From Caloramator australicus RC3 (GTDB taxonomy: Bacteria; Bacillota; Clostridia; Clostridiales; Caloramatoraceae), in assembly GCF_000297115.1 (NCBI RefSeq), contig NZ_CAKP01000065.1, forward strand, positions 1-64,000: a DNA stretch of 64,000 nt. Reading direction: 5' to 3'. The notes under the pieces were generated by a model. That model was given only the letters and a program-made list of their open reading frames with translations. It made no database searches and had not been told where the DNA came from. This document shows positions 10,001-19,067 of the stretch, piece by piece. Made by a program: the position numbers and the translations under genes. How positions within the stretch are numbered: the stretch's first letter is position 1; each line of letters starts with the position of its first letter.

Positions 10001-10065
10001 ACGAGGCACCCCCATGAAATTAATAAACTAATTTAATGATAATTGATAAAATTACTTAAGTAAAG

Positions 10066-10656
10066 TTAATTTAGAAGTTTATTTTCATGAAGCATATATT
10101 CATTATAGATGTAATTTAAAGCTAGATTTTTAGCTCTATCGTATTCATTGAAAATCTTCTTTGCCCTTTCAACATCACCGAAAACCTTCCAATAACCACA
10201 AAGCTTAAAATCCTTTTCATCATTTATAAAGGCCATTACATCTTCCAGTGGAATACCTAAAAAAATTCCTATTTCATGGGGGCAGGAGAGGGTATATTTT
10301 TCTTTTAAAAGGTTTAAAATTTGGCTCAAAGTCATATCGTGCTTATATCCAAAGGTTGAAAGGAAAGAAATGTTTTCCCTAAAAACATTCAAAAAAAGGT
10401 CCTTTTTATAAAAAAGAACTACACATCTATTACTATTTTTAAAAAGTTCAAAGGTGTAGAGTCGAAACTTTTTCTGCAACTCTGCCTTTATCGAAGGCAA
10501 TATCATGCAAAAGGATGGGTCTATATTGTCAAAATTAATTATAGTAGATGGTTTAGATGAAAAGATAGTAGGTGCAGCGTGATAAAGTATTCTACTTATT
10601 ATGTAGGATCTATAATCGTATTTCTTTGTCTGATTAAACAAATTAAATATGGTCAT
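10066..10656 (-). CDS. DUF3793 family protein
   Basis: 196 residues matching DUF3793, a clostridial family of unknown biochemical role that is often next to DUF2325 proteins, flavodoxins or iron-transport genes. Recognisable features are the N-terminal YRSYIISRILYHAAPTIFSSKPSTIINF and the C-terminal CPHEIGIFLGIPLEDV with FKLCGYWKVFGD. It overlaps the DUF2325 gene by 14 bases and has GGAGGG before its ATG. It is therefore the second gene of a two-gene operon behind a Fur box, which suggests an iron-related role. Confidence 0.8.
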   Translation of the reverse strand: MTIFNLFNQTKKYDYRSYIISRILYHAAPTIFSSKPSTIINFDNIDPSFCMILPSIKAELQKKFRLYTFELFKNSNRCVVLFYKKDLFLNVFRENISFLSTFGYKHDMTLSQILNLLKEKYTLSCPHEIGIFLGIPLEDVMAFINDEKDFKLCGYWKVFGDVERAKKIFNEYDRAKNLALNYIYNEYMLHENKLLN

Positions 10657-10945
10657 TTTTACCCTCCATGTAATCTGCTAATTTTCCTGAGATTATTGGC
10701 CATGAGCGTCTGCAGTATATTACGTTGCAATGACAAAGATTGTTCTTTAGATTTGATACCAAGCAATGATTAATATAATCGGTTAAAACTATTACTATGT
10801 CATATTTACTGTTATTCAAGATACATCCCTTTATTTTGTCTTTAGCTTTTCTGCCACTGATATGTTCAATTATATTAAATCCCTTATCCTTCAATCCTTT
10901 TATTATAGTTTGCACTTTATCTCCACCTATTATAAGTGCGGACAT
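10643..10945 (-). CDS. DUF2325 domain protein
   Basis: 100 residues beginning MSALIIGGDKVQTI. The Rossmann-like opening, the ISGRKAKD segment and CNVIYCRRSWPII near the C-terminus fit DUF2325, a small family of unknown function found beside DUF3793. GGGAGG precedes the ATG. It is the promoter-proximal gene of the pair, with a strong Fur box 19-37 bases upstream of the start codon. Confidence 0.75.
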   Translation of the reverse strand: MSALIIGGDKVQTIIKGLKDKGFNIIEHISGRKAKDKIKGCILNNSKYDIVIVLTDYINHCLVSNLKNNLCHCNVIYCRRSWPIISGKLADYMEGKNDHI

Positions 10946-10963
10946 AGAGAAACCTCCCTATAT

Positions 10964-10982
10964 GATATTGATAATTATTGTC
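10964..10982. promoter_or_regulatory. Fur box upstream of DUF2325-DUF3793
   Basis: GATATTGATAATTATTGTC matches the 19-bp Fur consensus GATAATGATAATCATTATC at 16 of 19 positions. Its location just before the DUF2325 start predicts iron-repressed expression of the operon. Confidence 0.75.
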
Positions 10983-11093
10983 AATTACATTCTATAATTT
11001 TCTATTTCTTTTGTCAACTGGCACTATAATTGATTTTTCATATTTGGTATAATATAACAAAAATGCCTAATCTAAAGTTTATGAGGTGGGGTT

Positions 11094-12698
11094 ATGGTGA
11101 TAAAAAAAGTTAAATTAAGTTTATTTATTCTCGGAGCTTTATTTTTGGTATTATTAATTGGGATTTCATTTCACCATCACATACAAGATGTTTTATTAAA
11201 GGCACATAATAAGGATTTATCTGAACTTAGTATTGATGAAAAATTAGAGGATTTCGATTATTTATATAATGTTTTAAAGGATAACTATCCTTATTTAGAA
11301 GTTTCAAAAAGGAAAACTGGTTTTGACTGGCTTGAAAAAAGGGAGGAGTTTAAAGGGACAATTGCTAAAACAAAAAACAATGTTGAATTTTATTTTGCCA
11401 TCGATGAGATTTTACATCTTTTACAAAATGCCCATACAAATATAATAGGCCCTGATAGATATGATATGTATAGGGAGTTTTATAAGGGATCAGGAAATTA
11501 TTCCTGGAATAGGGTAATAAACAATAAAAATGTTGAAGCTAAATATAAAAAATGGACTATGATATTGCCTAAAAGTAAAAGGATTATTCCTATTGATTTT
11601 AAGTATGTGGAAGGTAAATATATAATATATTCAAACTTAGGCGATAAAGATTTTTTAAAACAATATGATATTCCAAGGTTTTCAACTTTGATTAGTATAG
11701 ATGGTATTAAAGTAGATGAATATATAAAAAATAACATGAATAAAATGTATCTAACCTATGATTTTAAAAGAAACAAACTTAAAACAAATAACCTATTTAT
11801 AACTTGTAATGATAATGAAAGGAAAGAATTACGATTTAAAACTTTAGATGGGAAGATAATTAAAAAGAAGTTAACTGGGATACAAGTTGAAAATACCAAT
11901 AAATATAACATAAATACTGATAAAGTTTATGAAACAAAAATAATTCAAAAGGACAAAATTGCCTATTTAAAGGTTTGGTCCTTTTCATATGAATATGTTG
12001 AAAAGGATAAGGAAGGTATATATTCATTTTTAAAGAGCATAAAGGATTACCCATACCTCATAATAGACATAAGGGGCAATGGTGGTGGAAGCGAAGGCTA
12101 TTATATGGAAAATATTGTTCCAGCACTAATAGAGAAACCTTTATCCATTCAATTTTATTGCCTTTATAGGGGAGGAAATTATATAAAACCCTTTTTAAAG
12201 TCAAGAAAAATAAGGACAAAACCAATAGAAAAACTTCCGGATGAATTAAATTATCCAGAAGAAACCAAAAGATTATTTAAAAGCTTTTTAGACTCAAAGG
12301 ATGAAATAAGACCTAAGAATCCAGTTGGATTTAAAGGGAAAATATTTTTGCTGGTTGATGATTATGTTTATTCATCAGCCGAGGCCTTTGCGGCTTTTTG
12401 CAAAGCAACAAAATTTGCAACCCTAGTAGGGACAACAACAGGTGGCGATGGAATAGGAATGGACCCTGCGATTGTTTCTTTGCCTAACTCCGGACTTTTA
12501 ATTAGGTTCCCCCTTGAAATGGGATTAAATCCCGATGGAACCCCAAATGAGGAATATCATACACAGCCAGATATTTATGTGGAACAAAGGTTTGATGACT
12601 TTATTGAATATGTTAAATACAAAGAAAATCATTTTGATGTGATAAATCCCTACGATACAGTATTAAATTATGTGATTAAAATGATAAATGACCAATGA
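11094..12698 (+). CDS. S41-family peptidase (C-terminal processing peptidase-like), exported
   Basis: 534 residues. An N-terminal hydrophobic segment (about 8-24) is probably a membrane anchor or signal. An alpha-helical and mixed middle region is followed by the S41 core. DYPYLIIDIRGNGGGSEGYY and DDYVYSSAEAFAAF, with the candidate nucleophile Ser, are characteristic. VGTTTGGDGIGMDP occupies the place where Ctp-type S41 enzymes carry the general-base Lys (GxxTxGK), so the classic Lys is absent. The catalytic scheme may be tricorn-like. No PDZ domain is obvious. It is a single gene with GAGGTGGGG before the ATG. Confidence 0.85.
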   Translation: MVIKKVKLSLFILGALFLVLLIGISFHHHIQDVLLKAHNKDLSELSIDEKLEDFDYLYNVLKDNYPYLEVSKRKTGFDWLEKREEFKGTIAKTKNNVEFYFAIDEILHLLQNAHTNIIGPDRYDMYREFYKGSGNYSWNRVINNKNVEAKYKKWTMILPKSKRIIPIDFKYVEGKYIIYSNLGDKDFLKQYDIPRFSTLISIDGIKVDEYIKNNMNKMYLTYDFKRNKLKTNNLFITCNDNERKELRFKTLDGKIIKKKLTGIQVENTNKYNINTDKVYETKIIQKDKIAYLKVWSFSYEYVEKDKEGIYSFLKSIKDYPYLIIDIRGNGGGSEGYYMENIVPALIEKPLSIQFYCLYRGGNYIKPFLKSRKIRTKPIEKLPDELNYPEETKRLFKSFLDSKDEIRPKNPVGFKGKIFLLVDDYVYSSAEAFAAFCKATKFATLVGTTTGGDGIGMDPAIVSLPNSGLLIRFPLEMGLNPDGTPNEEYHTQPDIYVEQRFDDFIEYVKYKENHFDVINPYDTVLNYVIKMINDQ

Positions 12699-12740
12699 TT
12701 TTGCTTGAATATAAAGTTAATTTTTTTTGGGGGTGCAAAC

Positions 12741-13541
12741 ATGAAAAAGGTTTTGACGATTGCAGGTTCGGATAGCTCAGGAGGAGCAGGAATTCAAGCG
12801 GACATAAAAACATTTTCAGCCCATCTTGTTTACGGCATGAGTGTTATAACGTCAGTTACTGCACAAAACACAAAAGGTGTTTTGGCAGCCTTTGATTTAC
12901 CAAAGGAATTTATAGAAATGCAAATTAGAGCAATATATGAAGATATAGATGTGGATGCAGTTAAAATAGGCATGCTATCCTCAAGTGAAATCATAAAAAC
13001 AGTAGCGAAGGCTTTAACCTATTACAATGCAAAAAATATAGTTTTAGACCCTGTAATGGTTTCTAAAAGTGGATTTAAGCTTTTAAAGGATGAAGCCATA
13101 AGCACACTAGTAGAGGATTTAATTCCTATATGCACCATAATTACTCCTAATATAGATGAAGCAAGTTTGATGGCTGGAATTAAGATAAAAAACATCGAAG
13201 ATGTGGAAAGGGCTTGTCAAAGAATATATGAATTTGGGGCAGAAAACGTCCTTATAAAGGGCGGACATCTTGATGGTGAACCCATTGATGTTTTATATGA
13301 TGGAAAGGATTTTACATATTTCAAAGGTAAAAGGATCATAAGTAAAAATACCCATGGAACAGGCTGCACTTTATCATCTGCCATAGCTTGTAATTTAGCA
13401 TTAAGTTATTCAATAGTCGATGCAGTTAAAAGGAGTAAAGAATATATTCAAGGGGCAATTGAAAATTCCTTCAGCATTGGATACGGTGTTGGACCTATTG
13501 ACCATTTTTTTAGATTTAGATTAAATAAAAATGATGAATGA
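12741..13541 (+). CDS. thiD: Hydroxymethylpyrimidine/phosphomethylpyrimidine kinase
   Basis: A ribokinase-fold kinase of 266 residues. ThiD phosphorylates HMP and HMP-P in thiamine synthesis or salvage. TIAGSDSSGGAGIQADIKTFSAHLVYGM at the N-terminus, DPVMVSKSG, and NTHGTGCTLSSAIACNLA with the GTGC anion hole and the catalytic Asp region are diagnostic. A pyridoxine kinase activity (PdxK-like paralogues) cannot be excluded. The start at 12741 has GGGGGTG upstream; a longer in-frame start 36 bases earlier has none. No other thiamine gene or TPP riboswitch is nearby. Confidence 0.9.
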   Translation: MKKVLTIAGSDSSGGAGIQADIKTFSAHLVYGMSVITSVTAQNTKGVLAAFDLPKEFIEMQIRAIYEDIDVDAVKIGMLSSSEIIKTVAKALTYYNAKNIVLDPVMVSKSGFKLLKDEAISTLVEDLIPICTIITPNIDEASLMAGIKIKNIEDVERACQRIYEFGAENVLIKGGHLDGEPIDVLYDGKDFTYFKGKRIISKNTHGTGCTLSSAIACNLALSYSIVDAVKRSKEYIQGAIENSFSIGYGVGPIDHFFRFRLNKNDE

Positions 13542-13581
13542 ATAATTATATAAAAAGGTTGCATACTAACCTTGAGGTGAG

Positions 13582-13773
13582 ATGATGGATAAAAATAGAG
13601 TAAAGGAAATTCTAAATTCAACAAAAAGCATTGAAGTTCAATATGAAAATAAGCCTGTATGGATTGAAGAACTTGACGATACAAGAAACGTAGCAAAAGT
13701 AAGAAGGCTTGATAATGGAATGCACCTTACAGTATCGGTAAATGATTTGCATGAAACGGGGACGGTTCATTAA
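13582..13773 (+). CDS. sspH: Small acid-soluble spore protein, H type
   Basis: A 63-residue protein of the SspH family, minor spore-core proteins made in the forespore. The typical pattern is NRVKEILNSTKSIEVQYENKPVWIEELDD, then a short beta-rich tail. GAGGTG lies before tandem ATG codons (13582 and 13585); either could be used. Its presence is the best evidence in the window that the organism sporulates. The terminator overlaps the last codons. Confidence 0.9.
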   Translation: MMDKNRVKEILNSTKSIEVQYENKPVWIEELDDTRNVAKVRRLDNGMHLTVSVNDLHETGTVH

Positions 13774-13795
13774 CTTTAACCGTCCCCTATTTTTA
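13758..13795 (+). terminator. Terminator of sspH, possibly also nadC
   Basis: GGGGACGGTT and AACCGTCCCC form a 10-bp perfect stem followed by TATTTTT. It lies between the converging sspH and nadC genes. Confidence 0.85.
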
Positions 13796-14620
13796 AACTA
13801 TCCTCAAACTCAAATCCAGCGATTTATATGAATGGGTTATTGCGCCTGTTGAAATAAAATCGACTCCTGTTTTGGCGATGTCGCCTATTGTGTTAAGATT
13901 GACGTTCCCAGAAACCTCTATTAAGGCTCTGCCGTTTATAAGTTTTACTGCTTCCTTTATAAGTTTAAGATTCATATTGTCAAGCATTATTATATCAACA
14001 TTGCAGCTTAGGGCTTCCTTTACCATATCTAAACTTTCCGTTTCAACTTCAATCTTTTTTAAATTAGAGTATCTTTTTCTTACAAGTTCTACAGCCCTTG
14101 TTATACTTCCTGCAGCTTTGATGTGATTGTCCTTAATCAGAATCCCATCGGAAAGGTTGAATCTGTGGTTTACTGCACCGCCCATCCTGGTTGCGTATTT
14201 TTCTAATATCCTTAGATTTGGCGTTGTTTTCCTGGTATCAAGCAAAACTGCCTTTGTTCCCTCAAGCTTTTTTACAAATTCCCTTGTAAGGGTTGCAATA
14301 CCAGACATCCTTTGGATAAAATTTAGGGAAGTCCTTTCACCTATTAAAATGTTTTTAGTTTTTCCTTTAAGTGTGCAAATTATGTCTCCATTTTTAACTT
14401 CTTCTCCGTCCCTTATAAAACTTTCAATTTCAACTTCGCCTAAAATCTCAAACACCCTTTTAAAAACGAATAGCCCTGCTAATACTCCATCCTCCTTTGC
14501 AATAAGGTTTGCTGTAGATAAAAGGTCGTCAGGGATTATCGCCTCAGTTGTTATATCCTCATAGGTAACATCTTCATTTAAGGCATCCTGTATTAGTTTA
14601 TCAATCATCGATAAATTCAT
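13793..14620 (-). CDS. nadC: Nicotinate-nucleotide pyrophosphorylase (quinolinate phosphoribosyltransferase)
   Basis: NadC makes nicotinate mononucleotide from quinolinate and PRPP. At 275 residues it is full length. LDTRKTTPNLRILEKYATRMGG and HRFNLSDGILIKDNHI are the substrate-binding signatures. DIIMLDNM and ISTGAITHS close the barrel. It overlaps nadB by 20 bases and is the last gene of nadABC. Confidence 0.96.
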   Translation of the reverse strand: MNLSMIDKLIQDALNEDVTYEDITTEAIIPDDLLSTANLIAKEDGVLAGLFVFKRVFEILGEVEIESFIRDGEEVKNGDIICTLKGKTKNILIGERTSLNFIQRMSGIATLTREFVKKLEGTKAVLLDTRKTTPNLRILEKYATRMGGAVNHRFNLSDGILIKDNHIKAAGSITRAVELVRKRYSNLKKIEVETESLDMVKEALSCNVDIIMLDNMNLKLIKEAVKLINGRALIEVSGNVNLNTIGDIAKTGVDFISTGAITHSYKSLDLSLRIV

Positions 14621-15896
14621 TCTTAAGATCCCACCTTTTCTTTTTTAGTTCTTTTATAACAAGCCTTTTATTTTCCCTTTCTATTTCATCGATGTTAATT
14701 AGGCTATTTTTACAAGTCTTTAACTGCCTAATACCATCTATATTTTTGTTTATATCCTGCGCAGCCCTTCTTGAAAAAACAAGCCCCTCAAGCAGGGAAT
14801 TGCTGGCAAGCCTATTTTCACCGTGGACTCCTGTGCAGGATACCTCACCTACGGCATAAAGGTTATCCATTGATGTTTTTGAAAAAAGGTCGACTTCAAT
14901 TCCTCCCATAAAATAATGCTGAGCTGGTGCGACAGGGACTAAATCCTTAGTTATATCTATTCCCCTTTTTAAACATTCGCTATATATATTAGGGAATCTG
15001 TCCCTTAAGTATGAGCTGTTAAGATGCCTTGCACTTAAAAGGACATAAGGCTTCTTTGACCTTTTTATTTCCTCTAATATCCTTAAAGAAACCTCGTCCC
15101 TTGGTAAAAGCTCGTCAACGAATCTTTCACCCTTATGGTTTAAAAGGACTGCACCTTCCCCCCTTAGGCTTTCCGAAATTAAAAATCTTCTTTCATCCTT
15201 TTCCTCGTAAAGGGCGGTAGGGTGGAATTGGATAAACTCGATATCTTTTATTTTAACACCATGCCTTATAGCAACGGAAAGGCCATCTCCCGTTAAAATC
15301 CTTTGATTGGTCGAATTTTTAAAAAGGCCTCCAATACCTCCGGTTGCAAGGATTGTAACCTTTGAATGGACATCTATTCTTTTTCCGTCTCTAATAAATA
15401 TCCCGCCAAGGCATTTGTTGTCTTCAGCTATAAGGTCTATTAGTTTTGTATTCTCATAAACTTTGATATTTTTTCTTTTTAATATATTTTTGATAAGGGT
15501 TTTTGCAACGGCTTTGCCGGTCCAATCCTTAACATGAACTATCCTATTGGTGCTGTGGGCACCTTCCTTTGTAAATAAAAGCCTTCCGTCTATATTATCG
15601 AATTCCACGCCAAAATCAATAAGCCTTTTTATATTTTCCATCGACTCTTTTGCCAAAACTTTTACAGCCTCTAAATTGTTTTTGTAATTTCCAGCCCTTA
15701 GGGTGTCTTCGATGAAAGATTCAATATCCTCCTCATCCTTTGCCGTTGAAATACCACCCTGGGCAAGGTAGGTGTTGCTTTCCTTTAGAGTTGTTTTGGA
15801 AACCAATATTACATTAAGATCCCTTCTTAAATTTAATGCAGCATAAAGTCCGGCAACACCGCTTCCGACTATTAAAACATCACAATTTATCATCAT
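14601..15896 (-). CDS. nadB: L-aspartate oxidase
   Basis: A flavoprotein that oxidises aspartate to iminoaspartate for quinolinate synthesis; in anaerobes fumarate can be the electron acceptor. An N-terminal FAD-binding Rossmann motif (VLIVGSGVAGLYAALNL), LAQGGIS and GRLLFTKEGAHSTNRIVHVKDWTG are visible. HYFMGGIEVD, CTGVHGENRLASNSLLEGLVF and a short C-terminal helical domain follow. The C-terminal domain is shorter than in E. coli. The start at 15896 (MMINCD) follows AAGGTGAT, which overlaps the nadA stop, so it is translationally coupled. Confidence 0.95.
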   Translation of the reverse strand: MMINCDVLIVGSGVAGLYAALNLRRDLNVILVSKTTLKESNTYLAQGGISTAKDEEDIESFIEDTLRAGNYKNNLEAVKVLAKESMENIKRLIDFGVEFDNIDGRLLFTKEGAHSTNRIVHVKDWTGKAVAKTLIKNILKRKNIKVYENTKLIDLIAEDNKCLGGIFIRDGKRIDVHSKVTILATGGIGGLFKNSTNQRILTGDGLSVAIRHGVKIKDIEFIQFHPTALYEEKDERRFLISESLRGEGAVLLNHKGERFVDELLPRDEVSLRILEEIKRSKKPYVLLSARHLNSSYLRDRFPNIYSECLKRGIDITKDLVPVAPAQHYFMGGIEVDLFSKTSMDNLYAVGEVSCTGVHGENRLASNSLLEGLVFSRRAAQDINKNIDGIRQLKTCKNSLINIDEIERENKRLVIKELKKKRWDLKNEFIDD

Positions 15897-15897
15897 A

Positions 15898-16800
15898 TCA
15901 CCTTGCAAGCATTAGCATATTTTCAAGGGCTCTTTTAGCTCCCTTGGCAATTTCTTCGTCAACATGGATTTCATATCTTGAATATAAAAGACTCTCATAT
16001 ACATCTATTAATCTTGTTTTTTTCATGTTAGGGCAGGTTGCTGTAAGTCCTGGGATGTAAAAATTTTTGTTAGGATTTAGCTTTTTCAATGTATGGATAA
16101 CCCCTTCTTCGGTTGCAATTAGGTAGTTTTTGTAATTAGTTTTTGTAGCATAATCTATTATTTCCTTAGTGCTGCCTATAAAGTCAGATATTTCCCTAAC
16201 ATCCCTTTCGCATTCAGGATGGGTTAGAACGACTAAATCTTTAATTTCTTCCTTAAGCGATAGTATATACTCTTTAGAAATCTTTCGATGAGTTGGGCAA
16301 AAACCAGTCCAAAGTATTATATTCTTTTCTGGGACCCTTTCTTTTACAAATTCACCGAGGTTTTTATCGGGAAGGAAGACTATCTTTTTATTTTCTATCC
16401 TTTTTATAATCTTTACTGCATTTGATGATGTTACAACAACATCGCAAAGGGCCTTGACCTCTGCACTTGTATTGATATAGCATACAAAGGTTGCATCTGA
16501 ATGTTTTTCTTTAAATTTTTTCAACTCATCGATATCCACCATTTCAGCCAAAGGACATCCTGCATCCTTTACAGGAAGTAAAATCTTCTTTTCAGGAGAT
16601 AAAATTTTTGCGCTTTCAGCCATAAAGTCAACGCCGCAAAATACTATTGTGCTTTTATCTGAACCCTTTGCCACCTGGCTAAGGTAAAAGGAATCGCCAA
16701 CAAAATCGGCAATATCTATAACTTCAGGTCTTTGATAGTTATGGGCAAGGATTAGAGCATCCTTTTCCTCTTTAAGTTTCTTGATTTCCTCTATCATCAT
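15898..16800 (-). CDS. nadA: Quinolinate synthase A
   Basis: A 4Fe-4S enzyme that condenses iminoaspartate with dihydroxyacetone phosphate. LAHNYQRPEV at the start, CGVDFMAESAKIL, WTGFCPTHRKI and TATCPNMKKT supply the three cluster cysteines. The length of about 300 residues fits the class. GGATGG lies before tandem ATGs at 16800 and 16797; the longer in-frame extension to 16845 has no ribosome site. It is the first gene of nadABC. Confidence 0.96.
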   Translation of the reverse strand: MMIEEIKKLKEEKDALILAHNYQRPEVIDIADFVGDSFYLSQVAKGSDKSTIVFCGVDFMAESAKILSPEKKILLPVKDAGCPLAEMVDIDELKKFKEKHSDATFVCYINTSAEVKALCDVVVTSSNAVKIIKRIENKKIVFLPDKNLGEFVKERVPEKNIILWTGFCPTHRKISKEYILSLKEEIKDLVVLTHPECERDVREISDFIGSTKEIIDYATKTNYKNYLIATEEGVIHTLKKLNPNKNFYIPGLTATCPNMKKTRLIDVYESLLYSRYEIHVDEEIAKGAKRALENMLMLAR

Positions 16801-16965
16801 TACACCATCCTTTACATCTGTATATACAATATTATATATAAGCAATACAGCAATAGCAACTTAGCTTAAGATATTTTGCCATAAAAGTTTGGTTATTTAT
16901 AATATTTACAAAATATTGTTATCTATGAGATAATTTGAATAAAGTTTATAAAGGGGATGATTTAA

Positions 16966-17148
16966 ATGTTTTTAAATCCAGTAGTATCTTTAATAATTTT
17001 TCTTATTAATATTGCAATACTATATTTTGTAATTTACCAGGCAGTTAAACGTGCTATTGAAGAAAACTTAATAAACATGGAGGATAGCATAAAAAGGGCT
17101 GTAAGAGATGTTTTGAGGGAACAAGGGAATAAAAATAACGACAATTAA
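16966..17148 (+). CDS. Small single-pass membrane protein of unknown function
   Basis: 60 residues. Residues 7-27 form one hydrophobic helix (VVSLIIFLINIAILYFVIYQA). A charged amphipathic helix follows (KRAIEENLINMEDSIKRAVRDVLREQ). GGGGATG precedes the ATG at a fair distance. It sits 12 bases before the GH13 gene and likely shares its transcript. I do not recognise a named family. Confidence 0.6.
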   Translation: MFLNPVVSLIIFLINIAILYFVIYQAVKRAIEENLINMEDSIKRAVRDVLREQGNKNNDN

Positions 17149-17160
17149 AGGAGGACTAAT

Positions 17161-18828
17161 ATGAAAAGAAAATGGTGGAAGGAAGGCGTTGTTTATCAAA
17201 TTTATCCAAGGAGTTTTTATGATTCAAATGGGGATGGAATTGGAGATTTAAAGGGGATATTTGAAAAGCTTGATTATCTTAAGGAGCTTGGAGTTGATAT
17301 TATATGGCTTAATCCAATATACAAATCTCCTAATGCTGATAATGGTTACGATATAAGCGATTATTATGATATTATGGATGAGTTTGGAACTATGGAGGAT
17401 TTTGATAAGCTCCTTGATGAGGCCCATAAAAGGGGTATCAAAATTATCATGGACCTTGTTGTAAATCATACCTCCGATGAACATATATGGTTCATAGAAT
17501 CAAGAAAATCAAAGGATAATCCCTATAGGGATTTTTACATATGGAGAAAAGGAAAGGGTAATAATCCTCCCAACAACTGGACATCTGCCTTTTCAGGTTC
17601 TGCATGGCAGTATGATGAAACAACTGATGAATACTACCTTCATCTATTTGCAGTAAAGCAGCCGGACCTTAATTGGGATAATGAAAATGTAAGAAAAGAA
17701 GTATACAAAATGATGAAGTGGTGGCTTGATAAGGGAATAGATGGATTTAGAATGGATGTTATAAACTTTATCTCAAAGGTTGAGGGACTACCTTATGATT
17801 ACGAAGCGGAAGAAAAAGGAGGACAACCAGGATTTAAATATTACGCCAACGGACCTAAGGTTCATGAATACCTACAGGAAATGAATAGGGAAGTTTTATC
17901 AAAATACGATATAATGACGGTTGGTGAAACTCCAGGAGTAACACCAGAGGTTGGAAGGCTTTATGTGGATTATGACAGAAATGAGCTAAATATGATATTC
18001 CAGTTTGAGCTTATGGATATAGACTCAGGGAAAAACAAATGGGATGTTAAGCCATGGAAGCTTACTGATTTTAAAAGGATCATGTATAAATGGTATCAAG
18101 GACTTAAGGAAAAGGGATGGAATTCTGTTTATTTAAACAACCACGATCAGCCGAGGATGGTTTCAAGGTTTGGGGATGATAAAGAGTTTAGGGTAGAGTC
18201 TGCAAAACTTCTTGCAACATTTGTCCATACTTGGCAGGGGACGCCCTATATTTATCAAGGTGAGGAAATAGGAATGACAAATGTAAGATTTGATTCAATA
18301 GATGATTACAGAGATATTGAAACATTAAACTGGTATAATGAAATGATTCAAAAGGGGCATGATCCTAAAGAACTATTAGAGGCAATCTATAAAAAGGGAA
18401 GGGATAATGCGAGAACCCCAATGCAGTGGGATGATAGCGAAAACGCTGGATTTACAACTGGGAAGCCCTGGATTAAGGTTAACCAAAATTACAAGGAGAT
18501 AAACGTCAAAAAAGCTCTTGAGGATAAAAATTCCGTTTTTTATTACTATAAAAAATTAATTGAACTTAGAAGACAATATCCTGTAATAGTATACGGCGAT
18601 ATAAACCTTTTATTTGAAGATGACGAAAAAATCTTTGCCTATACAAGGCATTTTGAAGGCCAAAATCTTTTAGTTTTAATGAATTTCTCAAAAGATCAAG
18701 TTGAAATAAGTCTTTCAAGGGAACTTTTAGAAAAGGACATGAAACTTTTAATCAGCAATTATGATGTTGGAGAGTTGAGGGAAAAGATTTTCTTTAAACC
18801 CTATGAAGCAAGGGTGTATCTATTTTAG
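17161..18828 (+). CDS. Oligo-1,6-glucosidase / alpha-glucosidase, GH13_31
   Basis: 555 residues of a cytoplasmic GH13 subfamily 31 glucosidase, which releases glucose from isomalto- or malto-oligosaccharides. WWKEGVVYQIYPRSFYDSNGDGIGDL and MDLVVNHTSDEH open the barrel. The nucleophile is D199 in FRMDVINFIS, the acid is E256 in VGETPG, and NNHDQPR carries the third Asp. Val after the nucleophile is typical of 1,6-acting members. No signal peptide is present. GGAGG lies before the ATG. The last codons and terminator are duplicated 10.4 kb downstream. Confidence 0.92.
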   Translation: MKRKWWKEGVVYQIYPRSFYDSNGDGIGDLKGIFEKLDYLKELGVDIIWLNPIYKSPNADNGYDISDYYDIMDEFGTMEDFDKLLDEAHKRGIKIIMDLVVNHTSDEHIWFIESRKSKDNPYRDFYIWRKGKGNNPPNNWTSAFSGSAWQYDETTDEYYLHLFAVKQPDLNWDNENVRKEVYKMMKWWLDKGIDGFRMDVINFISKVEGLPYDYEAEEKGGQPGFKYYANGPKVHEYLQEMNREVLSKYDIMTVGETPGVTPEVGRLYVDYDRNELNMIFQFELMDIDSGKNKWDVKPWKLTDFKRIMYKWYQGLKEKGWNSVYLNNHDQPRMVSRFGDDKEFRVESAKLLATFVHTWQGTPYIYQGEEIGMTNVRFDSIDDYRDIETLNWYNEMIQKGHDPKELLEAIYKKGRDNARTPMQWDDSENAGFTTGKPWIKVNQNYKEINVKKALEDKNSVFYYYKKLIELRRQYPVIVYGDINLLFEDDEKIFAYTRHFEGQNLLVLMNFSKDQVEISLSRELLEKDMKLLISNYDVGELREKIFFKPYEARVYLF

Positions 18829-18848
18829 AGGTTGAAGTTTCAACCTCT
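18814..18848 (+). repeat. 35-bp direct repeat, left copy (end of GH13 gene plus terminator)
   Basis: Starts GTGTATCTATTTTAGAGG and ends TTTCAACCTCT. It is identical over all 35 bases to 29289-29323. It covers the last four codons and stop of the glucosidase and its terminator hairpin. Confidence 0.95.
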
Positions 18849-18857
18849 ATTTTTATA
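18828..18857 (+). terminator. Terminator of the GH13 glucosidase gene
   Basis: GAGGTTGAA and TTCAACCTC (9 bp) are separated by a two-base loop and followed by TATTTTTAT. It begins on the last base of the stop codon. Confidence 0.8.
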
Positions 18858-18945
18858 TTGACTTAATATTGATTAAATTTATTTTGAAATGATTAAAACA
18901 TTGAAATTTAACTAGAGCAAATGTTTATCAATATTAAATTATTGT

Positions 18946-18971
18946 GAAAATGCTTTATGGATAGCATTTTC
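18946..18971. promoter_or_regulatory. 9-bp dyad upstream of the PTS regulator
   Basis: GAAAATGCT and AGCATTTTC are separated by eight bases, about 100 bp before the regulator start. The lack of a following T run argues against a terminator. An operator or RNA hairpin for autoregulation is possible. The remainder of 18849-19067 shows only a possible TATAAT at 19042. Confidence 0.4.
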
Positions 18972-19067
18972 TAATTATTAACATAAAAATGCAACATTTA
19001 TTTATGAAATAATGTAAGTGGTTGTGAAAAAAACAAATTACTATAATTAAAACGAGGGGGAAGAGAT

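Noticed and set aside
10033-10051. Fur-like sequence upstream of bacteriohemerythrin
   Set aside because: Only about 12 of 19 positions match the Fur consensus and one half is poor, so it is not listed as a feature.
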